Origin: Pseudomonas sp. R5-89-07 | GTDB taxonomy: Bacteria > Pseudomonadota > Gammaproteobacteria > Pseudomonadales > Pseudomonadaceae | Assembly (NCBI RefSeq): GCF_003851685.1 | Contig: NZ_CP027727.1 | Span: forward strand, 124,001 to 188,000 | Direction of reading: 5' to 3' | DNA: 64,000 nucleotides | Shown: positions 29,769 to 38,561 of the stretch, in pieces | Layout of the letters: the number at the start of each line of letters is the position of its first letter | Numbering within the stretch: the stretch's first letter is position 1 | The notes under the pieces: model-generated | Databases searched by the model: none | The model's input: only the letters and a program-made list of their open reading frames with translations | Told to the model about the DNA's origin: nothing | Made by a program: the position numbers and the translations under genes

Positions 29769-30106
29769 TAAATATTTCTCCGGCGATCCGTTTCTGATGA
29801 TTTCCATGTGGCCGCTCAGGAAGAGGGCCAAACTGGAGGGGACGTAGTCTAGATAGTTACTGACGTCAAATTATTGGCTAGATTTTTTAGTTATCTTGTT
29901 TATGCCAAACTATTGACCTTATGGTCGCCATCCTAAACAATCGCCTCCGTAATGTCACATTGATATTTATGCGGCGAACCGTCCTACATGTGTGAAGCAG
30001 TTCCGCTTTTTGAACTTTCCGACGTACGGTCATTACGGTAGCCATTATCCGACGCGGCGGCGCCAATCGCTGTGATTTGAGACAAGAAGTCCTGGGGAAT
30101 TTTTTA
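29769..30106. promoter_or_regulatory. Divergent lapA / lapEBC control region
   Basis: 338 AT-rich bases between the two start codons, with no reading frame of note. Two sequences resemble the FleQ box GTCAATAAATTGAC: GTCAAATTATTGGC at 29865-29878 and GCCAAACTATTGAC at 29904-29917, each with 10 of 14 bases. FleQ is known to control lap genes in pseudomonads in response to c-di-GMP. Promoter boxes could not be assigned firmly. Confidence 0.5.
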
Positions 30107-31465
30107 ATGCGTCTGCACCTGCTCAAGGCAATACCGTTCGTCCTCGCCGCCAGTTTCGTCCAAGCCCAAACACTGCCCCAAGCCATGCAGCAGGCGCTGG
30201 ATGTGCACCCTGAAATTCAGGCCGGTGTGAACAGCCGAATTGCCGCCGATTACCAGTTGCGTGCAGCCCAAGGCGGTTACCTGCCTCGCGTCGACCTGAA
30301 CGCCGGCTATGGCCGCGAAGGCACCGACAACGCCACCACCCGCGCCAATAATGGCACCAGTGGCAATCACTGGGACACGCTGAACCGCGGCGAATCCAGC
30401 CTGCGCCTGCAGCAAATGATTTTTGACGGTTTCGCCACCTCCAGCGAAGTCGGGCGTCAACAAGCCAACGTCAACTCCCGTGCCTATTCCCTGCTCGGTA
30501 CGTCCGAGCGCACCGCGTTGACCGTCGCCCAGGTCTATCTGGAAGTGTTGACCCGCCGCGAGTTCGTGCGCCTGGCCGAAGACAACTTGCGCAACCACGA
30601 ACGCATTTACGATCAGATCAAGTTGCGCACCCAGCGCGGCGTGGGTAACGGCGCCGACCAGGACCAGGCCGAAGCGCGTCTGGCCCAGGCCCGCAACAAC
30701 CTGATCACCGAGCAGACCAACCTGGCGGATGCGCAAACCAACTACCTCAGCGCCGTTGGCCAGATGCCCGACCAGCTCGAACGCCCGGCGCCGTTCATGG
30801 CCATGCTCCCGGCCGACTTGAATGAAGCGCGTCGCCAGATGCTCGACAACAGCCCGGTGCTGCGCTCGGCCGAGTCGGACATCTCTGCCGCCGAAAAGCA
30901 ATACGATGCCGCCAAGTCCAGCTTCTACCCGCGCTTTGACGCTGAGCTTGGCACCAACGCCGACAACAACGTTTCCGGTGACGCCAACCACAGCAATGGC
31001 TGGGAAGCCATGGTGCGTATGCGCTTCAACCTGTTTGCCGGTGGCAGTAACAAGGCCGACCTGCAATCGAAGTCGTACCAGACCAGCCAGGCCCTGGACA
31101 TCCGCAACAACGCCCTGCGTCAGCTCAATGAGGAACTGGGCCTGGCCTGGAACGCCCTGAACAATGCCAACGCGCAGTTGCCGGTGGCCCAGCAGTATGT
31201 GGACCACAGCACCCGCGTGCGCACCTCCTACCAGCAACAGTTCAGCCTGGGCCAACGTACCCTGTTGGACTTGCTCGACAGTGAGAACGAATTGTTCACC
31301 GCTTCGCGTCGTCTGGAGGAGATCAAGAACATTCAGTTATTTACTCAGTACCGAATCAAGGCGACCATGGGCCAATTGCTCAAAAGCCAAGGCGTAGTCG
31401 CTCCAATGGCCTCCATCGTGCAAAACGATGTGAAGCCCAAAGTCCAGCTGCCTGGGATGAACTGA
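30107..31465 (+). CDS. lapE: LapE, TolC-family outer-membrane channel of the LapA secretion system
   Basis: 452 residues with a cleavable signal peptide (about 1-20, ending FVQAQT) and the TolC-family arrangement of two repeated OEP halves with long coiled-coil helices (for example residues 160-220 and 360-430). It forms the outer-membrane duct for the LapB-LapC transporter, and in the family it also holds the LapA retention module in place. The ATG at 30107 is preceded by GGGGAA 8 bases upstream; an earlier in-frame codon at 30077 would put ten residues before the signal peptide. It is the first gene of lapEBC. Confidence 0.94.
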   Translation: MRLHLLKAIPFVLAASFVQAQTLPQAMQQALDVHPEIQAGVNSRIAADYQLRAAQGGYLPRVDLNAGYGREGTDNATTRANNGTSGNHWDTLNRGESSLRLQQMIFDGFATSSEVGRQQANVNSRAYSLLGTSERTALTVAQVYLEVLTRREFVRLAEDNLRNHERIYDQIKLRTQRGVGNGADQDQAEARLAQARNNLITEQTNLADAQTNYLSAVGQMPDQLERPAPFMAMLPADLNEARRQMLDNSPVLRSAESDISAAEKQYDAAKSSFYPRFDAELGTNADNNVSGDANHSNGWEAMVRMRFNLFAGGSNKADLQSKSYQTSQALDIRNNALRQLNEELGLAWNALNNANAQLPVAQQYVDHSTRVRTSYQQQFSLGQRTLLDLLDSENELFTASRRLEEIKNIQLFTQYRIKATMGQLLKSQGVVAPMASIVQNDVKPKVQLPGMN

Positions 31466-31504
31466 GTCACCCATAGCCCCATCTGTTAGTCGAGAGTGCA
31501 CCGC

Positions 31505-33661
31505 GTGGAATCCGAAGTCAGTCGAGTTCATCTCAGTCACGATCCACGCACGCTGCACGACGACCCGTTACTTGACGGGTTGTTGGCACTCTGCGCCCTG
31601 CATCAGAAACCGGCCAGCGCGGCCATGCTCACCACTGGCCTGCCGTTGCCTTCGCAGCGCCTGAGTGCCGAGTTGCTGTCGCGTGCCGCCGCGCGTGCCG
31701 GCCTGCAGGGCAGGTTGCTGCAACGCAAGCTCGAACAGATCCCGACCATCGCGTTGCCGGCGCTGCTGTTGCTCAAGGACGGGCGCAGTACCGTGCTGGT
31801 CGGTTGGGAGGGCGACGACCAGGCGCGCGTGCTGCTCAGCGAAAGCGACGGCGGTGAAGTGCTGATCAAGCGCGAGCTGCTGGCCGACGACTACATCGGC
31901 AAAGTCTTCTTCGCCCAGCCGCAGCACAAATTCGACGTCAACCACGGCACCCTGATCCCGCGGGCGCGGTCCTGGTTTCGTGACACGCTCAAGCGTTCGC
32001 GCTGGTTGTATACCGACGCCATCGCCGCCAGCTTCTTGATCAACATCATCGCCATGGCCGCGCCGCTGTTCGTGATGAACGTGTACGACCGCGTGGTACC
32101 GAACCAGGCCACCGCTACCCTGTGGGTGCTGGCCGTGGGCATCTGCGGCGCGTACCTGTTCGACCTGGTGCTCAAAAGCCTGCGCAGCCTGTGCCTGGAC
32201 CTGGCCGGTAAAAAAACCGACCTGATCATCTCTGCCACGCTGTTCGAGCGCATCGTCGGTATGTCGATGAAATACCGCCCGGCGCGGGTCGGCAGCTTTG
32301 CGCAGAACATCCATGAGTTTCAGAGCCTGCGCGACTTCCTCGCCTCGCTGACCCTCACCAGCCTGATCGACCTGCCGTTCACGCTGCTGATCTTCGTGGT
32401 GATCGCCATCCTTGGTGGTCATCTGGTGTGGATTCCGGTGCTGGCCTTTCCGATTGCCCTGGGCATCGGCTACGCCCTGCAGAAGCCTTTGGTTGCGACC
32501 ATGGAACGCACCATGGCCCTGGCCGCCGAGCGCCAGTCCAGCCTGATCGAAACCCTCGCCGGGCTGGATGCGGTCAAGGTCAACAATGCCGAGAGCGAAC
32601 GCCAGTACGGCTGGGAGCAGACCATCGGCACCTTGAGCCGGCTCGAGCTGCGGGTGAAGTTGCTGTCGGGCCTGTCGATGAACATGACCCTGCTGATCCA
32701 GCAACTGGCCGGCGTGATCATGATCGTGTTCGGCGTGTACCAGATCATCGACGGCAACCTGAGCATGGGTGGCCTGATCGCCTGCTACATGCTCAGCGGC
32801 CGCGCGTTGAGCCCGCTGGCCTCGCTGTCGGGCCTGCTCACGCGTTACCAGCAAGCCAAGGTCACCATGACCTCGGTGGACCAGATGATGGAACTGCCCC
32901 AGGAGCGCAACTTCGACGAGCGCCCCATGAGCCGCCGCACCCTGCAGGGCGCCATCGAGTGCCGGGGCCTGAACTTCACGTACCCGAACCAACAGAACGC
33001 TGCACTGAAAAACATCAACCTGGTGATCAAGCCAGGGGAAAAAATCGGCATCATCGGCCGCAGTGGTTCGGGCAAAAGCTCCCTGGCCAAACTGATCGTC
33101 GGCCTTTACCAGCCCGACTCCGGCGCGTTGCTGGTGGACGGTGTGGACGTGCGCCAGATCGATGTCAGCGAACTGCGCCACAACATCGGCTACGTCGCCC
33201 AGGATATCCAATTGCTGGCCGGCACCCTGCGCGACAACCTGGTCAGCGGCGCACGTTATGTCGAGGATGAAATGGTCCTGCAAGCGGCGGAACTGGCCGG
33301 CGTGCATGAATTCGCGCGCCTGCACCCGCAAGGCTACGAGCTGCAAGTCGGCGAGCGCGGGCAGAACCTGTCCGGCGGCCAGCGCCAGAACGTCGCCCTG
33401 GCCCGTGCGCTGCTGCTCAACCCGCCTATCCTGCTGCTGGACGAACCCACCAGCGCGATGGACAACACCGGTGAAGAACGCTTGAAACAACGCCTGCAAG
33501 CCGTGGTGCAAAACAAGACGGTGGTACTGGTGACGCACCGTGCCTCGCTGCTCTCCCTGGTCGACCGCCTGCTGGTGGTCGACCGTGGGCAAATTCTCGC
33601 GGACGGCCCGAAAGCCGTGGTCATGGAAGCGTTGAAGAAGGGGCAGATCAGTGTTGCTTAA
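31505..33661 (+). CDS. lapB: LapB, type I secretion ABC transporter
   Basis: 718-residue inner-membrane ATPase. The N-terminal peptidase-like domain (about 1-130) appears degenerate, as in RTX exporters that do not cleave their substrate. Membrane helices span about 160-430. The nucleotide-binding domain (about 480-715) has Walker A GRSGSGKSS, signature LSGGQRQN and Walker B ILLLDEPTSA. It powers LapA export. The GTG at 31505 (giving MESEVSRV) is preferred to the GTG nine bases earlier because GAGAG then lies at a proper distance. It overlaps lapC by 11 bases. Confidence 0.95.
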   Translation: MESEVSRVHLSHDPRTLHDDPLLDGLLALCALHQKPASAAMLTTGLPLPSQRLSAELLSRAAARAGLQGRLLQRKLEQIPTIALPALLLLKDGRSTVLVGWEGDDQARVLLSESDGGEVLIKRELLADDYIGKVFFAQPQHKFDVNHGTLIPRARSWFRDTLKRSRWLYTDAIAASFLINIIAMAAPLFVMNVYDRVVPNQATATLWVLAVGICGAYLFDLVLKSLRSLCLDLAGKKTDLIISATLFERIVGMSMKYRPARVGSFAQNIHEFQSLRDFLASLTLTSLIDLPFTLLIFVVIAILGGHLVWIPVLAFPIALGIGYALQKPLVATMERTMALAAERQSSLIETLAGLDAVKVNNAESERQYGWEQTIGTLSRLELRVKLLSGLSMNMTLLIQQLAGVIMIVFGVYQIIDGNLSMGGLIACYMLSGRALSPLASLSGLLTRYQQAKVTMTSVDQMMELPQERNFDERPMSRRTLQGAIECRGLNFTYPNQQNAALKNINLVIKPGEKIGIIGRSGSGKSSLAKLIVGLYQPDSGALLVDGVDVRQIDVSELRHNIGYVAQDIQLLAGTLRDNLVSGARYVEDEMVLQAAELAGVHEFARLHPQGYELQVGERGQNLSGGQRQNVALARALLLNPPILLLDEPTSAMDNTGEERLKQRLQAVVQNKTVVLVTHRASLLSLVDRLLVVDRGQILADGPKAVVMEALKKGQISVA

Positions 33662-35015
33662 CTCTATCAAGAGCGCGGTCGGCCGCTATTTCAAAGGTTC
33701 CGACTCGCTGCAGGGCCAGCCGCTGCCCGAGGTCAACAAAGCGCTGATCGAAGATGCGCCGCGGGTCATCCGCCTGACCATCTGGGCCATCATCGCCTTC
33801 TTCCTGTTCCTGGTGACCTGGGCGGGCTTTTCCAGCATCGACGAAGTGACCCGTGGCGACGGCAAGGCGATTCCGTCGTCCAAGCTGCAGAAAATCCAGA
33901 ACCTGGAAGGCGGTATCGTCGCCGAGCTGTATGTAAAGGAAGGCCAGATCGTCGAGGCCGGTGCGCCGTTGATTCGCCTGGATGACACGCGGTTTGTGTC
34001 CAACGCCGGCGAAACCGAAGCCCTGCGCCTGGCCATGCAACTGCGCGTCGAGCGCCTGAGCGCGCAAGTGGATGATCGCCCGCTTAACATTCCCGACGAG
34101 GTGCTCAAGGCCGCGCCAAGCCAGGCCGCCAACGAGCGCTCGCTGTATGAAAGCCGCCGCCAGCAATTGAAAGACGAAGTCGGCGGCTTGCAGGAGCAAC
34201 TGGTGCAGCGCCAGCAGGAACTGCGCGAGTTCACCTCCAAGCAAGGCCAGTACCGCAGCCAGTTGTCCCTGCAACGCCAGGAAATCAACATGTCCGAGCC
34301 ACTGGTGGCCCAGGGCGCGGTGTCGCCGGTGGAAGTGCTGCGCCTCAAGCGTGCTGAAATGGAAACCCGGGGTCAGTTGGACGCCACCACCCTGGCAATC
34401 CCCCGCGCCGAATCGGCGATCAAGGAAGTGCAGCGCAAGATCGACGAAACCCGCGGCAAATTCCGCAGCGAAGCCCTGACCCAGCTCAACGAGGCCCGCA
34501 CCGAACTGAACAAGGCCGAATCCACCGGCCGGGCCCTGGAAGACCGTGTCAGCCGTACCCTGGTCACCTCGCCGGTGCGCGGGATCGTCAAGCAGTTGCT
34601 GGTCAATACCGTCGGCGGCGTGATCCAGCCGGGCAGCGACATGGTGGAAATCGTGCCGCTGAACGACACCCTGCTGGTGGAAGCCAAGATCCGCCCGCAA
34701 GACATCGCCTTCCTGCACCCAGGGCAAGAAGCGGTGGTCAAGTTCACCGCCTATGACTACACCATCTACGGTGGCCTGAAGGCCAAGCTCGAACGCATCG
34801 GCGCCGACACCATCACCGATGAAGACAAGAAAACCACCTACTACATGATCACCCTGCGCACCGACCGCAGCCACCTGGGCACCGACGAGAAGCCGCTGCT
34901 GATCATCCCCGGCATGGTCGCTTCGGTGGACATCATCACCGGCAAGAAAAGCATCCTCAGCTACCTGCTCAAGCCGATCATCAAGGCGCGGGCCGAAGCG
35001 TTGCACGAGCGTTAA
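33651..35015 (+). CDS. lapC: LapC, HlyD-family membrane-fusion protein of the LapA secretion system
   Basis: 454 residues: short cytoplasmic tail, one membrane helix (about 44-64, WAIIAFFLFLVTWAGF), then a periplasmic lipoyl-like domain, a long coiled coil (about 150-300, rich in Q, E and R) and a C-terminal beta-barrel (YTIYGGLKAKLERIGADT). It links LapB to LapE. The GTG start lies inside the end of lapB, with AAGAAGGGG about 6 bases upstream, so translation of the two is coupled. It is the last gene of the unit. Confidence 0.94.
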   Translation: MLLNSIKSAVGRYFKGSDSLQGQPLPEVNKALIEDAPRVIRLTIWAIIAFFLFLVTWAGFSSIDEVTRGDGKAIPSSKLQKIQNLEGGIVAELYVKEGQIVEAGAPLIRLDDTRFVSNAGETEALRLAMQLRVERLSAQVDDRPLNIPDEVLKAAPSQAANERSLYESRRQQLKDEVGGLQEQLVQRQQELREFTSKQGQYRSQLSLQRQEINMSEPLVAQGAVSPVEVLRLKRAEMETRGQLDATTLAIPRAESAIKEVQRKIDETRGKFRSEALTQLNEARTELNKAESTGRALEDRVSRTLVTSPVRGIVKQLLVNTVGGVIQPGSDMVEIVPLNDTLLVEAKIRPQDIAFLHPGQEAVVKFTAYDYTIYGGLKAKLERIGADTITDEDKKTTYYMITLRTDRSHLGTDEKPLLIIPGMVASVDIITGKKSILSYLLKPIIKARAEALHER

Positions 35016-35038
35016 TCCCGGCCGGCCTTGCGGGCCTC

Positions 35039-35110
35039 ATCGGGGGCAAGCCCCCTCCCACACTTGATTTGTGAACGCATTCAAATGTGGGAGGGGGCTT
35101 GCCCCCGATA
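35039..35110. repeat. REP doublet, outward orientation
   Basis: The same REP family as at 14949, but with arms arranged as CGGGGGCAAGCCCCCTCCCAC then GTGGGAGGGGGCTTGCCCCC, facing away from each other. It lies just after lapC and probably marks the end of the operon. Confidence 0.85.
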
Positions 35111-35215
35111 GGGCCATCAGCATCACCCCAATGCATATGGATATGTCCTAACAGTATTTAAACTTCCTTTCTTAGACCTATAAATTCACTCCCCTGTCTG
35201 CCGGAAGTGAATCCA

Positions 35216-36082
35216 ATGCCCGCCATCAACCAAACCTTCGACATCCGCCCTTTCCCCGGCAGCGTCGGCGCCGAGATCATCGGTCTCGACTTGTCCCAGC
35301 CGCTCAACGACCAGGACTTCGCCCGTATCCATCGCGCGCACCTGGACCACCACGTCATCGTATTCCGCGACCAACGCATCACCCCCGAACAGCAGATCGC
35401 CTTCAGCCGCCGCTTCGGCGTGCTGCAAATTCATGTGCTCAAACAATTTCTGCTGGTCAACCACCCGGAGATCCTGATCGTCTCCAACATCATCGAAAAC
35501 GGCCAATCCATCGGCCTGGGCGATGCCGGGAAGTTCTGGCACTCGGACCTGTCGTACAAGGAACTGCCAAGCCTGGGCTCGATGCTGCATGCCCAGGAGC
35601 TGCCGTCCGAAGGTGGCGACACGCTGTTTGCCGACATGCACAAAGCCTGGGAGCAACTGCCCGAGCACCTGCGCAAAGCCGTCGAAGGGCGCAGCGCCGC
35701 GCATTCCTATACAGCGCGTTACAGCGAAACCAAATTCGAAGGCAACTGGCGGCCCACGCTGACCCCGGAACAGCTCGCCCAAGTGGCCGAAGTAGTGCAC
35801 CCGATCGTGCGCACCCATCCGGAAAACGGGCGCAAGGCGCTGTTTGTCAGCGAAGGCTTCACCACCCGCATCGTCGGCCTGCCGGAAGACGAAAGCCGCG
35901 ACCTGCTGGCCCAGCTCTACGCCCACAGCGTGCTGCCGGAAAACATCTACCGCCACGCGTGGCAGCCCCATGACCTGGTGTTCTGGGACAACCGCTCGCT
36001 GATCCACCTGGCGGCCGGCTGTCCCAGCCACCTGCGGCGCAAGTTGTTTCGCACCACCATCCAGGGGGATGCGCCGTTCTGA
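35216..36082 (+). CDS. TauD/TfdA-family Fe(II)/2-oxoglutarate dioxygenase
   Basis: 288-residue cytoplasmic oxygenase. The facial triad is His108-x-Asp110 in KFWHSDLSY and His264 in SLIHLAAG; Arg279 in KLFRTTI, 15 residues later, should bind the 2-oxoglutarate carboxylate. The H-to-R spacing equals that of E. coli TauD. Members attack taurine, alkyl sulfates, phenoxyacids or amino-acid derivatives, and the substrate cannot be named from sequence. The ATG at 35216 has GGAAG 8 bases upstream and is preferred to the GTG at 35207. A LysR gene follows on the same strand and may regulate it. Confidence 0.88.
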   Translation: MPAINQTFDIRPFPGSVGAEIIGLDLSQPLNDQDFARIHRAHLDHHVIVFRDQRITPEQQIAFSRRFGVLQIHVLKQFLLVNHPEILIVSNIIENGQSIGLGDAGKFWHSDLSYKELPSLGSMLHAQELPSEGGDTLFADMHKAWEQLPEHLRKAVEGRSAAHSYTARYSETKFEGNWRPTLTPEQLAQVAEVVHPIVRTHPENGRKALFVSEGFTTRIVGLPEDESRDLLAQLYAHSVLPENIYRHAWQPHDLVFWDNRSLIHLAAGCPSHLRRKLFRTTIQGDAPF

Positions 36083-36142
36083 ACCGGTAAAGCCTGCTAG
36101 CATTGCGTCCAGTTCACTCCCAACCGAACATGAGTGCTTGGC

Positions 36143-37063
36143 ATGCAACTACCGGACATGAACCTGCTGGTCGCCCTCGACGCCTTGCTCGATGAAGGCA
36201 GCGTGGTGGGCGCCGCGCGGCGGATGAACCTGAGCCCGGCGGCCATGAGCCGCACCCTCACGCGGATCCGCGAGGCGGTGGGTGATCCGATCCTGGTGCG
36301 TGCCGGCCGCGGCCTGGTGCCGACGCCCAAGGCGCTTGAGCTGCAAGGCCAGGTGCGCAACGTGGTGGAACAGGCCGCGTTGTTGTTTCGCTCGGCCGAC
36401 CAGGTCGATTTGAGCACCTTGCGCCGCCGCTTCAGCGTGCGCGCCAATGACTTTTTCATCGGCGTGTACGGCGGCCGGCTGTTCGATACCCTGCAACGTG
36501 CGGCGCCGTTTTGCGAACTGCGCTTCGTGCCAGAAGGCGACACCGACGACGAAGCGCTGCGCGAAGGGCGGTTGGACCTGCGGGTGAGCAATACCATGCC
36601 GGCCGGTCCCGAAGTGAAAGTGCAGAATTTGTTCTCGACCACGTTTGTCGGCCTGGCACGGGAAGATCACCCGCTGTTCGACGAAGAGATCACCGCCGCA
36701 CGGTTTGCCAGCTATTCCCACATCAGCATCTCGCGGCGCGGCATCGCCCGCGGCCCTATCGACACCGCCTTGAACGCCCAGGGCCTGGAACGCCATGTGG
36801 CAATGATCGCCCCTGGCTTTCACGGTGCGATGTTCATGCTGCCCGATTCCGACCTGCTGCTGCCGGTGCCCAAGGAAGCCCTCTTGAGCGCCAAGCGCCT
36901 GAAACTGCCGCTGCGCTCGTTCGCCTTGCCGATTTCGCTGCCGACCCTGGTATTGGCGCAATCCTGGCACCCGCGCTTCGATAAAGACCCTGCGCACAAA
37001 TGGTTGCGCGAAACCATGCGTGAAAGCTGCCACGCCACCTGGCTCGAAGCCCAGCCCCGCTGA
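36143..37063 (+). CDS. LysR-family transcriptional regulator
   Basis: 306 residues. The N-terminal winged helix (about 5-65) has LDEGSVVGAARRMNLSPAAMSRTLTRIRE followed by GDPILVRAGRGLVPT, the classic LysR pattern; the rest is a substrate-binding effector domain. A GTG nine bases earlier (36134) is an equally possible start. It lies 60 bases after the dioxygenase gene and on the same strand, which is less usual than the divergent layout for LysR and target. The co-inducer is unknown. Confidence 0.87.
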   Translation: MQLPDMNLLVALDALLDEGSVVGAARRMNLSPAAMSRTLTRIREAVGDPILVRAGRGLVPTPKALELQGQVRNVVEQAALLFRSADQVDLSTLRRRFSVRANDFFIGVYGGRLFDTLQRAAPFCELRFVPEGDTDDEALREGRLDLRVSNTMPAGPEVKVQNLFSTTFVGLAREDHPLFDEEITAARFASYSHISISRRGIARGPIDTALNAQGLERHVAMIAPGFHGAMFMLPDSDLLLPVPKEALLSAKRLKLPLRSFALPISLPTLVLAQSWHPRFDKDPAHKWLRETMRESCHATWLEAQPR

Positions 37064-37071
37064 AATCCAAT

Positions 37072-37142
37072 GTGGGAGGGGGCTTGCCCCCGATAGCGGT
37101 GGTTCAGTTTCACATCAGGTGACTGTCACACCGCAATCGGGG
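37072..37142. repeat. Left part of a REP doublet split by an insertion sequence
   Basis: GTGGGAGGGGGCTTGCCCCC opens the doublet, and the start of the inverted second arm (CACCGCAATCGGGG) runs up to 37142, where the IS begins. The missing remainder (CAAGCCCCCTCCCAC) is at 38424-38438 beyond the IS. Confidence 0.85.
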
Positions 37143-38418
37143 TGTAGAACCGTAGACATCGTTTACATCTGAAACCGGGGACATCGTTTACACATTTGAG
37201 GCCTGGACGCGGGTCATACCTCGCCCAAGCCTCCCCAGGGGATAATCACACAGGTACAAATCCCAAACATCATCTTCAACTTCTTTGAGTCCTATCCTTT
37301 CCCCAGATAGTGCCTCGCTGACAAATAACAACTTGCCGTTCCATTTGATCGATCCGTCCTGTCTGACGCTGCGAACCCTCATTTCTGCGGGATACTCCAC
37401 ATCGGGCAAACAGCCTGGGTAAAGTCGGGTAGACGGCACATATAGGTCTCCCGGACGTTTCATGCCGAGGGCTTCATGAGGGCGTACGTAATTGAACTCA
37501 TGCCTGAAATGCTCCAGCAAAAGCTGCTGCTCGACTAAGTTTTTCCCTATGGGCAGCTCAAGTTTCAAACTACGGTGCATTCGCTCATGGCGACCATTCT
37601 GGGCGGGTCTTCCTGGCATGGTGCGCTCCGGATAGATGCCCAGACGAATCCACCAAACTGCCAATGTGGACATTCTTGCCAGACCCGGAGAGGCGAACGG
37701 AACCCCGTTGTCCGAACGGATAACTTCCGGCATGCCGTACTCCTGAAAAAGCCTTTCAAATGCTTGTTTTACTGGCTGGGTCTTGATCTGGGGATGGGCC
37801 CTGCACGCCAGAATCATCCGGGACGCGTGGTCTGTAACGGTCAAAGGGAAGCACATCTGCGCGTCAAGCATCTTGAATTGCCCTTTGTAATCAGCGCACC
37901 AAGTCTTGTTAGGTTCGTTGGCCTCTCGCATTTCTGCCTGGGAAATACTGTGCCGGCGCTTGAAACGTCGTTTGTTGACGAGCCCAAGTCGTTCAAGCCA
38001 CTGGCCCGCTGTACTTGGAGAAGGCCAGGCGACGGAAGGATCTTCAAGCCGTAATAGTTCGAGAAGCTTCTTAGGCCCCCATTTATCGTGGGCCTCCTTC
38101 ATCGCCACCACACGAGCCAAGATCTCGTCGTCGGTTTTATTTGGGCTGTTGTGAGGTCGTCGGGACAGCTCGGATAAGGACTTTAAATCGCCGTTGTGCC
38201 GGGCAATCCATTTGTCGACCGTAGGCCGACTAACGTCAAAGCGACGTGCCAACTGGCTTTTGGTGTAGTTGCCAGAAAGCCAGTCGGCAACCAGTCTGAT
38301 TCGTTGATTCATCGGAGACTCTTGGTTCCAGGGCATGATCAGTTACCTCCTGATCATGCGTATTAACCTGTAAACCATGTCCCCGGTTAGAAATGTAAAC
38401 GATGTCCCCGGTTTGTAC
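37143..38418 (-). mobile_element. IS481-like insertion sequence, about 1276 bp
   Basis: One transposase gene flanked by imperfect inverted repeats of about 45-50 bases. Each end contains two spaced copies of ACCGGGGACATCGTTTACA or a close variant (left at about 37152 and 37174, right at about 38375 and 38400). The sequence CGGGG occurs immediately on both sides (37138-37142 and 38419-38423) and fits a 5-bp target duplication. The interrupted target is a REP arm. The element looks intact. Confidence 0.85.
37188..38336 (-). CDS. IS481-family transposase
   Basis: 382-residue DDE recombinase. The N-terminal helix-turn-helix is KSQLARRFDVSRPTVDKW (about 26-43). The integrase core has Asp in WCADYKG, Asp in RSDNGVPF and Glu in QNGRHERMH, followed by the C-terminal HEALGMKRPGDLY found in the family. 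Length is normal and no frameshift is seen, so it may still be active. The ATG has AGGAGG 9 bases upstream, an unusually good site for a transposase. Confidence 0.93.
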   Translation of the reverse strand: MPWNQESPMNQRIRLVADWLSGNYTKSQLARRFDVSRPTVDKWIARHNGDLKSLSELSRRPHNSPNKTDDEILARVVAMKEAHDKWGPKKLLELLRLEDPSVAWPSPSTAGQWLERLGLVNKRRFKRRHSISQAEMREANEPNKTWCADYKGQFKMLDAQMCFPLTVTDHASRMILACRAHPQIKTQPVKQAFERLFQEYGMPEVIRSDNGVPFASPGLARMSTLAVWWIRLGIYPERTMPGRPAQNGRHERMHRSLKLELPIGKNLVEQQLLLEHFRHEFNYVRPHEALGMKRPGDLYVPSTRLYPGCLPDVEYPAEMRVRSVRQDGSIKWNGKLLFVSEALSGERIGLKEVEDDVWDLYLCDYPLGRLGRGMTRVQASNV

Positions 38419-38423
38419 CGGGG

Positions 38424-38438
38424 CAAGCCCCCTCCCAC
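38424..38438. repeat. Right remnant of the split REP doublet
   Basis: CAAGCCCCCTCCCAC completes the arm interrupted at 37142. Removing the IS and one CGGGG restores a normal doublet like the one at 49319-49404. Between here and 38562 I see only the probable promoter of the efflux operon. Confidence 0.8.
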
Positions 38439-38561
38439 TTTAGCTCTACACCCATTTTAGGATTGCGCCTGACGCACTTATAACCTGCCAACAAGTCACT
38501 TTTTGTCATGCATTTGCCTGATTAAACTGCTCGGGTATTTCCCATTCCGAGTTACCTGTCC

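Noticed and set aside
31568..33670. 700-codon frame antisense to lapB
   Set aside because: Shadow of a high-GC gene; lapB itself carries all ABC transporter motifs. The same holds for long antisense frames over pgaA, pgaB, pgaC and the pump genes.
37188..38336. Interrupted or degraded transposase
   Set aside because: The frame is complete with all three catalytic acidic residues and good ends, so I treat the element as intact.
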